Origin: Catonia carolina
Taxonomy: Eukaryota; Arthropoda; Insecta; Hemiptera; Achilidae
Length of the DNA: 64,000 nt
NCBI GenBank assembly: GCA_035578175.1
Contig: JAQMRL010000002.1
Location: 132,868,171 to 132,932,170, forward strand
Direction of reading: 5' to 3'
The notes beneath the pieces were generated by a model. It was not told the origin of the DNA, made no database searches, and saw nothing but the letters and a program-made list of their open reading frames with translations. A program made the translations under genes and the position numbers. Below are positions 12,627-24,300 of this stretch, piece after piece (positions within the stretch are counted from its first letter, which is position 1; each line of letters opens with the position of its first letter).

Positions 12627-14035
12627 TTTCATGTCAATTTTCACTGGAAATACATGTTTCTGACCCCCTGAATAAAAAAAAAATGTTTTTACCGATTAGT
12701 GGTTTGTGTGAACTAGATAGGCCTATCTAAAGAACAGAATATCTTTCCAATTTGAAACTTGGAACTTAAGTTATGTACCATGAAGGAACGCGATACAAAC
12801 ATTTTCATCTAAATCGGTCAACCGAAAGTAGAAGTTTATTTGTGCAATGTTTTACTTTTTTACGATTTTCTCAAAATTTGCTTCTACGATTTTCTTTAAA
12901 ATCGCCTCATTTACTAAATTGTTTGTGCTCTACAAGAGAGGATTAGCGAGCGGTATGTCCGCTGAAAATTGCGGAGTCTCTGCTCTCACAGTATAAATTA
13001 TTTCTTAATATTGTAGCCTTATACTATTTTTCAAGGCTGATGAGCTCTGAACGTACGCATTGCCCCCTACCAACTTCATAGCCAGCCAATGACTTGTCAG
13101 CAACGTTGCCAATACTTGCTCTCGTAGCTTTGTTATATCTTTAGTCAGCCATTTGTTTTGGTATTTCAATAACAAATTACAACCTAGGAACATACGACCA
13201 GCTTATTATATTACAAAGTATTGTATATTAACGCGCTCTAGTAACCCACCGGGTTGACCTAAAGGTAAAATCGTCACCAAAATCAGCTGTTTAACAGCTG
13301 ATTTTCAGAGACGAAGGTTCCTGGTTCAAATCCTAGTAAAGGTAGTTACTTTTATACGGAGTTGAATACTAGACAGTGGTTACCGGTTTACTTTGATGGT
13401 TGGGGTTCAATTAACCATACTCTCCCAGAAATGGTCGGCCTGGGTCTGTACAAGACTACACCTCATTTACACGTCATACACATCATTCTCATCTCATTGG
13501 GTCATGGGGTTGCTGATAGTTCTGAATTGAACAGATTGCAACGTACACACATTAGGGATTAAAAAAAACGCGCTCTAAAACTGACATGTTCAGTACGAGA
13601 TGCAAAACACGAGGGAACTACTGCGGCTCTTACACGCATCTGCGCGAAATGTTTGTCAGGCTGACATTCATACAATTTGACAACGCTGGCAAATGTTCTG
13701 ATTGGTCTAAACGCGTGAAACAGCAAAGCTCATCAACCGTGAAAAGCATTATAATATGCATTTTAGGGCAAAGTGCATATAAACAAAGTTGTAAAAAATT
13801 AAAAACTCTACTCGTAAAACTTTTATTTCAAACATATTTTCTACAAAGTTTGGTGTTAATTAGTGATTTTCCGTATTTTTAAGTCGAACAGAGGTTGATT
13901 TTCATTAAGCGTAATTCACTCATGATTAAAATTCGGCGAAGCTTTTAATTTTCTTTGTTTACTCATGATCAAACATAGGTTATATTTTTATTTATTTAAA
14001 TAGGCAAAGGAAAGTCATGTAAGTGTTTTACACCA
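12627..14035 (+). mobile_element. TIR-type element, copy 1, interrupted
   Basis: First of three copies of a non-coding repeat (others 14042-14990 and 27189-27892). Homology to copy 2 runs from TTTTCATGTCAATTTTCAC through the blocks GAACTTGAAACTTAAGTTA-like and AAAATCGCCTCATTTA (to about 13015), and resumes at about 13735 to GTAAGTGTTTTACACCA. The 0.7 kb between is absent from copy 2 and itself contains a SINE-1. The right end carries GGCAAAGGAAAGT, matching the inverted end of the other copies. No transposase is seen; a non-autonomous DNA element is the best guess. Confidence 0.65.
13241..13566 (+). mobile_element. SINE-1 copy with clear target duplication
   Basis: Full-length SINE-1 flanked by the exact 11 bp repeat AACGCGCTCTA at 13230-13240 and 13567-13577. 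Head ACCCACCGGGTTG, then a 23-base palindrome (13281-13303, centred on AGCTGTTTAACAGCT), B-box-like GGTTCAAATCC, body, ACACACATTAGGGATTA-run end. It is nested in the insert within the TIR-type element. The 66-codon frame across its body recurs in other copies because the SINE recurs, not because it is a gene. Confidence 0.95.
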
Positions 14036-14041
14036 TACTTT

Positions 14042-14990
14042 TTTACTTTCTCTTGCCTATATGAGTATATAGGAAGGAAAGTATTATTTTCATGTCGATT
14101 TTTCGAAATCAAGTTTTCACCGGATCTACATGTTTTCAGACCCCCTGAACCTAAAAAACATGTTTTTAGCGATTGTTCTGTGTGTGTGTGTGTGTGTGTG
14201 TGTTTGTGCGTGTGTGAACAGAATATCTCAAGAACGGAACATCGTAAGAACTTGAAACTTGAAACTTAAGTTAGATACCACTATAGAACCCGACACGAAC
14301 ATTTTCATCAATATCAGTCAATCGAAAGTAGGAATTTATTCGTGTCATTTTTCACTTTTTTGCGAGTTTCTCAAAAACGGCTCCTACGATTTTTTTAAAA
14401 ATCGCCTCATTTAGTACATTTTTTATGCTCGACAAGATAGGGTAAGCCCTATATCTGCTGAAATTCTTGGTGAGGCTGTTTTTTTGTAAATAAATTGTTT
14501 TTTTAAGATTGCGACTTCAATATGCACTTTAGCGCAAAAATGTATCTAGTAAAAGTTGTAGAGAATTTAAAATTCTACAACTTATATTTCAACATTTTTT
14601 TTTGTATAACGCTTAGTTTAGCTGTAATTAGCGATTTTCTATTTTTTCTCACGAAATCGTGTACAAAATTGATTTTTTAAAGATTGCAGCCTTATTAGGC
14701 CTATGCATTTTACGACAAAAAAGTATAATCAAGTTTTTAGGAAATTAAAAGATCTACAACTTTTATTTAGAGCATTTTTCTCTACAGAGCCTAGTTTAGC
14801 GAGATTTTCCGTATTTTTTAGCTAAACTGAGGTTGATTTTCACTTTACATCTTTCACTCATGGTTAAAGTAAGATACTGTTTTTTGAGGTTAGTTTTTTG
14901 TTTATTTCGAATGTTTTATTACTAATTTTAGATTATATTGTTAATTATTTGCATTGGCAAGAGAAAGTTGTGAGTGTTTCACACCAGATT
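14042..14990 (+). mobile_element. TIR-type element, copy 2
   Basis: Most complete copy. The left end ACTTTCTCTTGCC and the right end GGCAAGAGAAAGT are exact inverse complements, and the right end continues TGTGAGTGTTTCACACCAG. Inside are a (TG)n run at 14179-14202, then a pair of diverged ~170 bp direct repeats at about 14502-14672 and 14673-14845, each with CTACAACTT-type blocks and a 10 bp stem (14553-14562 with 14574-14583). No coding frame. It starts a few bases after copy 1 ends. Confidence 0.7.
14179..14202. repeat. (TG)n microsatellite
   Basis: Uninterrupted TG run inside copy 2 of the TIR-type element; a CA run sits at the corresponding place of the inverted copy 3 (27739-27766), while copy 1 has only TTTGTGTG there. 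Confidence 0.95.
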
Positions 14991-15710
14991 TTTTAAAATT
15001 TTTGTTGAAATTTAAATTTGACGGGAAAATGCCTTAATTTCGAAATAAATGCACAAACATTATTTCAAATGATATTCATTTACAAATTGCAGATCCAATA
15101 AAAAGAAAACGAATTCTTTTACTGATGATCAGAGTGAGCAATATAAATCATGTTGATCAACAAGGGAATACAACAATTCCAGTATAATTTACGTTTCTAA
15201 AGTAATCTGTTTTCAAGAATGGAGAAATTCCCACTTCTCGCATCAGAATCATGTCAAGCAATTAAAAGCAGCTCTATCCGAGTAAATAATTCATTGCGGC
15301 ACTAATTAAACACTTGTTAACTTTACAAGTGTAGTTTTAATTAACTATAAATTTATATAAATGTAAGGACTTAATTATGGTACTTGTAATTATTTTATTA
15401 CACTAATATGATCAAATTATGCAGTTTTAAACAATACAATAACTTAATTATAATTAGATTTGTTTACATTGAATACATTATTACAGTATAATATGAATAA
15501 ACTAGCTGAATGACTAAATTACTCGTTCATGAGTTGTTTAATACACTCTCCATTGTCCGTCCTTCAACCTTTTAGCTAACCAATTTTATTCATTTACGAT
15601 ACTCATGTATTTAAATTGTATGTTACACAAAGCTCAGATTCTACTGTATGTACGTCTACTGTATGTACGTATTAACAGACTACAGTATTAATATTATATA
15701 TATATATTTT
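14991..15710. other. AT-rich spacer
   Basis: No gene or repeat copy recognised. Confidence 0.45.
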
Positions 15711-15830
15711 TAGTTTATTTAAAGTCGCTTCGATAACTTAATTACAAGCGACTACTGTGGGTTTTGATAATGTAACGGTGGGATTTAATATGTTAAAAAT
15801 TTCAGACTCTAGCTAGAAATCAAACTAAAA
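15711..15830 (-). mobile_element. SINE-2 copy, head missing
   Basis: Minus-strand tail and body of SINE-2: TTTATTTAAAGTCGCTTC, GCGACTACTGTGGGTTTTG, GTAACGGTGGGATTTAA and TTCAGACTCTAGCTAG. The tRNA-like head expected at the right has been lost or mutated beyond recognition. Confidence 0.65.
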
Positions 15831-16435
15831 ACACTAGCTAAATATGACATTTTTGTGCAATTATAATATTACACAACGATCTAAACCTGCCCTTCATAAA
15901 AGAAGAAATTAAACAACGTAGCGAAAATCATTTACAAATATTAGAAGAGCATCAAAATCTTTTAGCAATTTTTACTAATTAACCTCTTCGACAACAGCGA
16001 AGATACTCACAGACTGACACGTTTTAAAACATTGGACTTAACATTTACGACTTAGTTAATAATTTAATCAATATTTTTTCTAATTCTAATACTAATCATT
16101 GTCTCATAATCGGCATCATCATCTCTATCGTGGTCATCGTTATCTTCAACAACTTCATTTTTCACCATATTAATTCATAAACATCTAGTATGGTTTTGTT
16201 TTATTTTTTTCCACAGTTTAATCATTTTTTAAACACACTACTGAGTGTGGTTTATATTTTTATTCTAATAACATTTATAAATTTTTCCTAATTCCGCTTA
16301 AAATTTATAACAAACTTTATTACAAACTGATTGCACATTAACTACACTGTTAAAAAAAATATGATATGAATCGTTAACAAATGAGATTTTAAAATTTTTC
16401 AGTATGCAATAAAAAAATTTTACAATACCTTCTGC

Positions 16436-16483
16436 ATCGTCGAACTATTTAAAGTTCGACGATTTCCCTCATTTAAGAGGGAA
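16436..16483. repeat. Twin adjacent hairpins with the same loop
   Basis: Two perfect inverted repeats stand directly side by side: ATCGTCGAACT (16436-16446) with AGTTCGACGAT (16453-16463), then TTCCCTC (16464-16470) with GAGGGAA (16477-16483). Both have the 6-base loop ATTTAA. Function unknown. Confidence 0.8.
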
Positions 16484-16974
16484 ATTATAAAGATGGCAAA
16501 TTATTATGCAATAAATTATTTACTACCAAAAATTATGCACCCGACATATTCACATCAGCCATATTTGCAGCGTTACCTGGATGATCACGGTAACCTCTTC
16601 ACTAGGGAAGAGTCTGTTTAGCCTTATCACGAGAGTGCTTTCTTCTTGTATTACAGGTTGTGCGTTCTTTGCACAAATCAATCGCTTTTCTGAACTATCA
16701 AAACGTTATAAGCCTAAACTGTAATTTACTTACATTTTTTATTCGCAAAAGATACAAAATTAAACTGTATGATGCATACCAGAAACAGTCACCGCTTATG
16801 TAGTATTTAAAATAAAAGTAATGTAAAAAAAATTAAGAATTTCAGTAATTGACAAATACCGTTAATCACAAACTGACTTCAGAGGAGAACGAATTCAACA
16901 GGATCATTTAAAATTGTTTAAGAATGAGTAAATAAATAGGAACAAAAAATTAAAATAATGATATAGGCCTAATG

Positions 16975-17405
16975 TGTGCTTGAAGCGCCCATTTTCTACC
17001 TACGGCTGTGAAATGAGGACTACGTCGGAAATAGATTGCAACATGCTTAGAACGATAGAAAAATATCAATGAGAATTATTGTATCCGTAAAGGAAGGAGA
17101 TGACTGGAAAGTAAGTAAAAATTAAAAACTTTATACTCTCATGGAAAGGAGAAACGTTGTTTGTTTAGTAACGGCACAAATATTGAGAGAATGGATTCAT
17201 CTACAAGGATAGATGACTCCATACTCATCATGGGATGGTATAAAAGGAAAAACTGGAAAAAAGAAGAAGGAAGGGCCGTCCTAAAAAGAGGTGGCAATAT
17301 TATGAATGATTAGAGTTCGTTTAGTGTAAGAAGATGTAGGGCGCTAGCAGAGAGGATTGGAGGTAGCCAAAGGCCCACCATAGGTGTACAGCTACAAGAT
17401 GATGA
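16975..17405 (+). mobile_element. LINE ORF2 C-terminal remnant
   Basis: Frames on the plus strand give FSTYGCEMRTTSEIDCNML and RTIEKYQ, then VSVKEGDDWKVSKN, KLYTLMERRNVV, GRPKKRWQYYE, ASREDWR and AKAHHRC in order. This is the order of the insect non-LTR ORF2 C-terminus ('YGCETWT...LRTIERK...GRPK.RW...A.DR..WR..V..AK.H'). Stops and shifts break every frame. Confidence 0.75.
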
Positions 17406-18016
17406 AAATAATTTTTTTCTGTACTATATCTAACTTTAATGGATTCCAAATTATGCTTGATTTTGCTATTTAGAGCTTTTTTGACTGCGTAAAGTTACTT
17501 TTGACATTTCTGGAAATTTTTTGCAGCCCACACTTTCAGAATTATTTCAATGTAGGTTACTTCACTTTTCCATCCAGTTTTGCTTCTGTTCTTCATAGAA
17601 GCTGTTGAAGTCGGTATGTAGTAGTCTAAACTTGGTAAAGTCCATTACATTTTCTCAGTTTCTTTCAACTTCCTTAATAACCTTTCTGTGTTAAAATGGG
17701 GGGGGGGTTAAACCTGCTTAATCCTTTATAAGTTGGTGTTCTAATATCAGACCACCGTACAAAGTACCTGAATGGGAAATTGTTTTTTTATTTTCGTTTT
17801 TAACTTTAATGATAATATTTATGTTACTTAATTATGCACTTTGATACATTTAAAAACAATTTTGAGTATGTTTTGTGTTGGAAACGGGTGTTCTTTTATT
17901 TAGCCACCAAGCTTCTCTGCAGTTGACAGCAGGAAAGTGATTTGTGTATTACAATTCATTCACTAATGCTAGTGCCAATAATATCATATAAATCGAATAA
18001 TAACAATAAAATAATA
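17406..18016. other. Spacer
   Basis: No gene recognised; a run of ten G at about 17698-17708 is the only oddity. Confidence 0.45.
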
Positions 18017-18219
18017 ATAATAACGCCGGCCGCATTGGCGCAGTTGGTAACGTGCTCGCCTCTCATCATGCGGTCCTGGGTTCGAATCCCACTCAGGCAC
18101 GGCATATTTTCATACGTTACAAAAATTCATTTCATCCTCATTACACGCAGTTACACCCCAACGACGTCGCTAATGACCACAGCAGTTGATGCGACGTTAA
18201 ATAAATAAATAAAAAAAAA
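18017..18219 (+). mobile_element. SINE-2 type b copy
   Basis: tRNA-like head with A box TGGCGCAGTTGG and a perfect B box GGTTCGAATCCC, a short body, and the shared SINE-2 tail GTCGCTAATGACC then GCAGTTGATGCGAC and TTAAATAAATAAA. AACAATAAAATAA at 18002-18014 and 18220-18232 may be the target duplication, though it is simple sequence. Not a tRNA gene: no acceptor stem can be paired. The body differs from the other SINE-2 copies. Confidence 0.85.
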
Positions 18220-18232
18220 AACAATAAAATAA

Positions 18233-20249
18233 ATAAAATAGACTTTGTTTTATTATACTAATGTTTAATACTGAAATTTGCAAAAAAAACCATTTGCAAT
18301 CACCGAAACGGATAGTGTCTTCATATAAGGACACTTTTCAAGTAGAGTGCAGCATCAGCCACACAAACATTTTAATTTCAATACGTAAGCATAAAAAGGA
18401 ACTCCAAGCGTTTACGAATATACCCCGGCATTCCTCGTTGTATAACGTTCAAATTTGTTCATTTACAACCCGAAAACTTAAGTACCCTTATTTTCAACCA
18501 CCATCCATTTACAAGATTTTATGAAAATTAATTCACCCTATAACGTGTTAATAAACCGAGAAAATGTGCTTAGACCATTAAGTCAGCTGATATGGCGGTT
18601 ATGAAATACAGCAAAAAATAATCTTCTAACGAATAGATTTCAAAACAAATTAAATTAAATTACATTTAAACAAATTAATTGTTAAAATTAAATTCATAAA
18701 TTGTTGTTACGTTAACATATGACTGGCATACTATTTACAATTAAATTTCACCATCCCAAATATTGTATACCTTATCAACTTCACAAAATGTAAGTAAACG
18801 AAGGATAGATAAACATGATAAGAGAACTGATCTCCTGTACCCACGCTACTAAGGTTCAAAAAATAATTTTATTTAATTAATCCTTTATTAACATTATATT
18901 ACAAATTATAAATAACAAAAACAATAGATCAATAATAATGTAATATAATGTAATATTAATGTAATGCTATTAATAACAGATACAAACGAAAACCCGGCAC
19001 TAGGCTTTTAGATTACGCAAAGTAACTAAATTTTAAATAATTTAATCAATTTTATTTATTTCGTACAAAACAATATTATTAGGTAACTACTGGGCACTAA
19101 ATGTTAAACCTTTTAAGGGAAGATTGTACCTTGTATCCCGCCAGTGTTAAATTTGTTATTTTCAGGTACATTTTTCATACGATTGGTAAAAGATAGGAAA
19201 ATGAAACTTTACACAATTAATCGTAGTCGAGTTTCTCTAGCTACTGACATTTTTTTCAATTTGATCTGTTGGAGCAGAAAATTTGAAACAAAATAATGAA
19301 TAACATAAAACTTTTACAATTTTTTCTACTATTTTTGTATATTGCTAAATTTTGGAGCATCTGAGGAAGTCATAAAAGTGCGGGTATGTGCGCATGTACA
19401 AGATGAATAGCTGGTAAAAATTTCAAAGAAAAATGTACCTAAATTTTAAAATCTAAATTTACGAAAACAGGCAAAAACAAAAAGGCACAAATCAAAAACA
19501 AGGTGTACACAAACAAGTAAATTTCCCATCAACAGTTGGTTAGAAATCTGAACCAACAGCTGAGAATATTTAAAAAATTAACGCAGATATTTTTAAAAAC
19601 TGAAATTCCCTTTGCTCTAAAACGCTCAGTATAAAATTATGAAAAATATTCGTTCTTGGTGACATAATTTTTCTCGGTAAACCTACTAAAAACTTAATTT
19701 TTTCATTAAAATAATTTTTGACGTAATTTAATGGTTTCTGGTAGATCTAGGTCTGAACTATTGAAAAATATAAAAACTCAAAAATCTAAATTTTCAGTAA
19801 AATCATCATACAGTCTCACCTTAAGTTATTTTCTTTTTCTTTTTATTATTTACAATTAATTTATACAAATTTTTATCAAGTGTCAGACCAAAATAAAACT
19901 TTTTTTCATTTAAGGAGTAAGAAACTTATATTTAATCAATTCATCAGGGGCACAAAGTAGAATGTTTTCTTAAATTTTTAAAATTTTATCACCACCACAA
20001 ACTTTTCAATAGAGTGAGGGATGAAACGCAGTGCTTCACGAAAACAAATATCTCTCAGTTGATTTTTCCCTAATCAACTTGATTTAAAAACATAAAAAAT
20101 ATTAAAACTATATTTAATAACTGCAGTGACCATAAAATAAACTTTTTAAGAATCTTGAATTTTTATTTTTTCCAAAAACTTTGCTTTTTTAACTCTATGA
20201 CTTTTTTTCTGCTGAGAGTAATTCTATATTGATGTACTTGGCTAAGTGA
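18233..20249. other. AT-rich spacer
   Basis: No gene or known repeat recognised; an 87-codon frame at 18261-18524 has no motif. Confidence 0.45.
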
Positions 20250-20335
20250 GAGGTGGCTAAGTAAGCCACCTCGCTCCTTGTTTTACTTAGTAAAGGTTCA
20301 AACGAGCCTTTCGTCTAATGACCTAAACAACAAAT
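20250..20335 (+). repeat. Repeat R, 3' end only
   Basis: Blocks GCCACCTCGCTCCT, GTTTTACTTAGTAAA, GGTTCAAACGAGCC and TAATGACCTAAACAACAA match the 3' end of the repeat R copy at 41385-41775 (there on the minus strand). Confidence 0.7.
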
Positions 20336-21952
20336 TATAAATATAGAAGTTGCTAAATTAATGTTAAAAATAGATTTATATTACATTTAAGTAATTAATA
20401 TTTTTATTGACCACTGTGTAATTGAAATTGCGCTGGCGCCAATGGGTGATACGTAATTATTTATGGGGAGGGGGGAATAGTATCTCTACAGAAAAACTGT
20501 TAAGTTAGTTTTAAGTAACTATATATTTAATAAACACTTGTATTGCAATAAATCTAAAATAAAAACCATATAAAAAATAAAATAAATAAACAAATAAAAA
20601 AACGTATCACGCATTTTACGTGGTAATAAAATTTAATATAAATTCAGTAATAAAATGTATGGTATTACGTATTTATGTGCTGTTGTTTCTGAAGCACCCG
20701 GTATTTAGATAGGCTAATGATAAAACAATAATGACAACAATAATAAGCCTAATATAATATGTATCTGTATTGTATTATATTATGTAGATGTACACATACG
20801 TACGGTTTGTTTATGAAACAGACTGTACTAGCTGCACCATTTATGTACAGTCACCTCGAAATAAGTAAGTACAAGTGTACAAGGGTCATAACGATAATGG
20901 GATACACTTCGGTGACTGTTTATTATATACAGTACACACTATTATACTACTGTAGGCTAACATACAGATGCACATCTATTACTAACACAAATGCAAACAC
21001 CCTACGCTTAATAAGCCTACATACATGTAAACATTAGCGTGTGTGTCTGTGTGTATGCATTTGAACAAATTATTCATTCATACGAAATCCCACACGATTA
21101 CAGCACGGTTAGGTCATGACTTTGTCAGATTGTTCTATTCTACGTTCGTTACGTAAATCGAACATTACGTGTTCCGTAATAACGTAGAAATTATCTTTAT
21201 CTCACTTAAATTTCGGTAATGTCAATTAAGAAACGGCCACCAGAATCAAATAGGATCACTCCGGAAAATGTATTTTTAGATCACTTATATTTACACCATA
21301 TGTCTATACCATCCGCGTTTTGGATCTACTACAGAACTTCATATATACAAATTTTATAACCGTAGAAATCATGGTAAGACACATTATTATTCTGTTTATT
21401 TAAATTTCAATGTCTAAAACAAGTAGGTAGAATAGTTGGATCTTCTCTATTAAATTCCTACCACTCTTAACTCCAATTAATTCCTCTTGTAATAGTTCTC
21501 CCATTGCTAAATAAGGTTTAGCACTACACACCACGTGTTCTTCTCACACGCAATAAATATGTGAGCGTTTGCACGCACACACTTTTTGAACATAAATGCA
21601 ACATTCTTGTTGTTTTATTTGCTTGTTTAAGTTGTTTTCATTTTTATTCTGTCGAACTTCAGAACAGCACCGCGAGTACATGAAAATTATCATTGGCCTT
21701 AAAAGTGGCTTGAAAACTTCAAACCAGGTGCCCTGTTGAACGTGTTCATATTCTCAGCAAGTTCTTTACCCGCAACTCCTACAAGGTCGGTCACCTAATT
21801 GTAAAAGCATGTCGTGACCATTAATTTACGGCAATGACGGGGATTATGAAGCAATCCCTTGTGCCGCAGAAAAACTACGGTATCATCTTCATTTCGTACA
21901 GTGTCAAGCTAACTCCAGGAAATTCATTACATATATCTTTATAAATATATGT
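20336..21952. other. Spacer
   Basis: No gene. A short stretch near 21430-21500 resembles the inverse of 22330-22412 (GGATCTTCTCT and CCTACCACT blocks), so an unnamed repeat may be involved; a 92-codon frame at 20759-21037 has no recognised motif. Confidence 0.4.
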
Positions 21953-22197
21953 TTTTTTGTCATCAGTCTCTCGACTGGTTTGATGCAGTTCTCCAAGCTG
22001 TTCTATCTTGCGCAAGTCGTTTCATATCTACATACCGGTAACACCCTACATCTTTTGTGATTGTGTTTTATAATCTCTAACCTTTGCCTCCTTCTACAAT
22101 TCACTCCTTCAATATTTCCCTCCATTATTTATAGACCAATACCTGGATGTCTTAAGATATGCCCCACTAGCCTATCCCTTCTTCTGGTAAGATGCTT
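21953..22197 (-). mobile_element. LINE ORF2 C-terminal end
   Basis: Minus strand reads RRRDRLVGHILRHPG, IMEGNIEGVN, and, after a shift, VDMKRLAQDRTAWRTASNQS then RD and stop. This is the classic end of one insect LINE group ('RRR.R..GH.LRH......EG...........A.DR..WR.A.NQS'). The last ~115 bp are nearly identical to 58397-58530 on the other strand, so both come from one family. Confidence 0.85.
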
Positions 22198-22469
22198 CCA
22201 TATACTTCTTATAAATATACAATAATAAAGTATGCTAACAGATACTAACAGAACGACGGTTGAATAGCGAATACCATTCCCGCCTTCATACTAGACTTCA
22301 CCGCCGTACTCCCACTATCTCATACCGTGCAGTACCTACTGTAGTATTGTCAGGCACAAGGAGAACTGGAGTTAATAGTGGTAGGCATCTAACAGAGAAG
22401 ATCCGAAATTTTGACCAAATTACACCTTACCTATTCGATGTAATTAATTATTTCTGATTCAACTGTCTA

Positions 22470-22745
22470 CGTGCCTATAACAGGCAGGTGGAGTGTTAAA
22501 TTAATTTTGCACTCATTCTGCTAGTTTCAGGGGTACAAAAAATAGTTCTGTTTCTTATCAAAAGGTCAGCTAATTATATAACTGAACTATTTAAGAACAG
22601 AAGAGGTAGATGAGTAAAAAACACTAGTCAGAGTTATTCCTCTGAGAGTTAATGAATTTTACTACATACACCCAGACCCTGTGGTATAAGAAGAAAGTTA
22701 ATTTTGTCACGTGATTCCTCTGGTTTGTGAACAAATTCATTCAGA
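22470..22745 (+). repeat. Repeat R, 5' and middle part
   Basis: Matches the minus-strand copy at 41385-41775 in blocks ATAACAGGCAGGTGGAGTG, TAGTTCTGTTTCTTATCA, TTTAAGAACAGAAGAGGTAG, CAGAGTTATTCCTCTGA and CAGACCCTGTG. It stops before the region that gives the 3' end. The DNA just upstream (22255-22470) may belong to it. Confidence 0.7.
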
Positions 22746-24053
22746 ATGAGCTCATTTACCGAAAATTGCCTTCTTTTTAAGAACTTATCCATAGATTTAG
22801 TACAATCGATAGATGGATATTGTAATAAACTTTTTCAAAATTTATTTAACGTATTATTAGATTTTCGTTTCTTACCGGGAAAATAAAGTTTTATATTACG
22901 TTTTGAGAAAAAGATTTGTTGTGATATTTCCAATGGGTTTTAAAAATATGAGAACAATTTATGTATAGCCTAACTTGATTTCATTCCAATCAATAAATGC
23001 CCATTTAAGGAACAAAAAAAGATAGAACCACTACAAAAAAAATAAAATTCTATATTTTACGTGTTGAAAAATGTAATAAAAGTTAGTATTGAGTTATTTA
23101 TAGGAAGTCAGACTCCTCTTAAAAGAAGTTTAGAATATAATTCACAGTAAAATTTATCTCCGGTAAAGATAATGTAATTAATTACACATCCAAATTCTGT
23201 GGTGAATGAAGTAAAGATTTCAAATGCAGAATGGAAAAGTAAATGCTTTTTAGAAGGTTTATAAAGCAGTCATACTTTACAATCTCGTGAGGAAAGCAAT
23301 GAAAAATTACTTTACTCCTTTCTTGTTTTATACAATGAAACTTAGGAATTCAAACAAAATTTCTGGTTTATGACCTGAACACAAAAAAGGTAATTTTCGA
23401 AAGCAAATAATGTAGCAGAACGTTCTAAAAATGCAACTGTAAATCTTTATGAGTTAATACTCAATATATTCGTACAAAAACAGTAGGTACGAGAAATAAA
23501 CTTATAGTTCATTGTGACCATCTTAAATTATTTAAACATTAACAAATAACAGTAAACTAAAATAACTGAAATTGCATTTGCTCTAGATCAATAGGTATTC
23601 GAAATACTAGATGTAATTAATTTACAAAATCATCTGATCAACGCAATTAAGGGCTTCATAACCCCCAGAGGAATCACCAATTACTGCTAGCACAAGGGTT
23701 TAGATAAATCCCTTTGCAGATCCAATAATTTTTTGCATTTATTAAACGTGTAGTATATTTTAACAACTTCTTAAACATCAATCAAATGGCAATTAAGAAT
23801 TCGCCATATTTGAAGACCTCTTCGGCTTAAAAACAAAACTAACTTTCTAAAAAAAAACATCATACCATTTTATCTACAATAATTGACTGAATTATACAGA
23901 TTGCAGAACTAAATAAAAAACTTCAATTTTTTGGAAAAATTTAACCACAAGGAAACTTTGTATTAAAAAACTCTTTTTCATGAGACGACGCGTCTCATAG
24001 CTGTTGGCAATTTTTAAAAAGGCTTACCTTTGACCTATGGCAAAAACCATTAG
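22746..24053. other. AT-rich spacer
   Basis: No gene or repeat copy recognised. Confidence 0.45.
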
Positions 24054-24300
24054 TGATTTCTGTATCTACTCTTTAGGAGGAATCGAATGATACTATTTTT
24101 GTTTCTAAATGCCGACTTTGATTCCTTGACTTCCTGTTTAGGGCCACTTCCGGTGGAAACCGGAACTTCATACCCAATGATTTCTGTATCTATTCTTTAG
24201 AAGGAATTGAATGAAACAATTTGTGTTTCCAAATTCCGACTTTGAGTTCTTGTTTTCCGGTTTTGGGCCACTTACAGTCGAAACCGGAACTTAAAACCCA
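24054..24300 (+). repeat. Tandem dimer of a 124 bp unit
   Basis: Unit 1 (24054-24177) and unit 2 (24178-24300) both start TGATTTCTGTATCTA, contain GGAATCGAATGA-like and CCGACTTTGA blocks, and end with GGGCCACTT and AAACCGGAACTT. Unit 1 has a perfect 7 bp stem, TTCCGGT/ACCGGAA (24148-24165), that unit 2 lost. No coding frame. Confidence 0.85.

Noticed and set aside
13362..13562. Recurring short frames with YFDGWG...GL.KTTPH (also at 42682-42882 and 42983-43219) looking like a conserved protein
   Set aside because: All lie in the body of SINE-1. The similarity is nucleotide repeat similarity; other SINE-1 copies have stops in this frame.
18024..18100. Possible tRNA gene
   Set aside because: A and B boxes are good, but no 7 bp acceptor stem pairs, and it runs into the shared SINE-2 tail.
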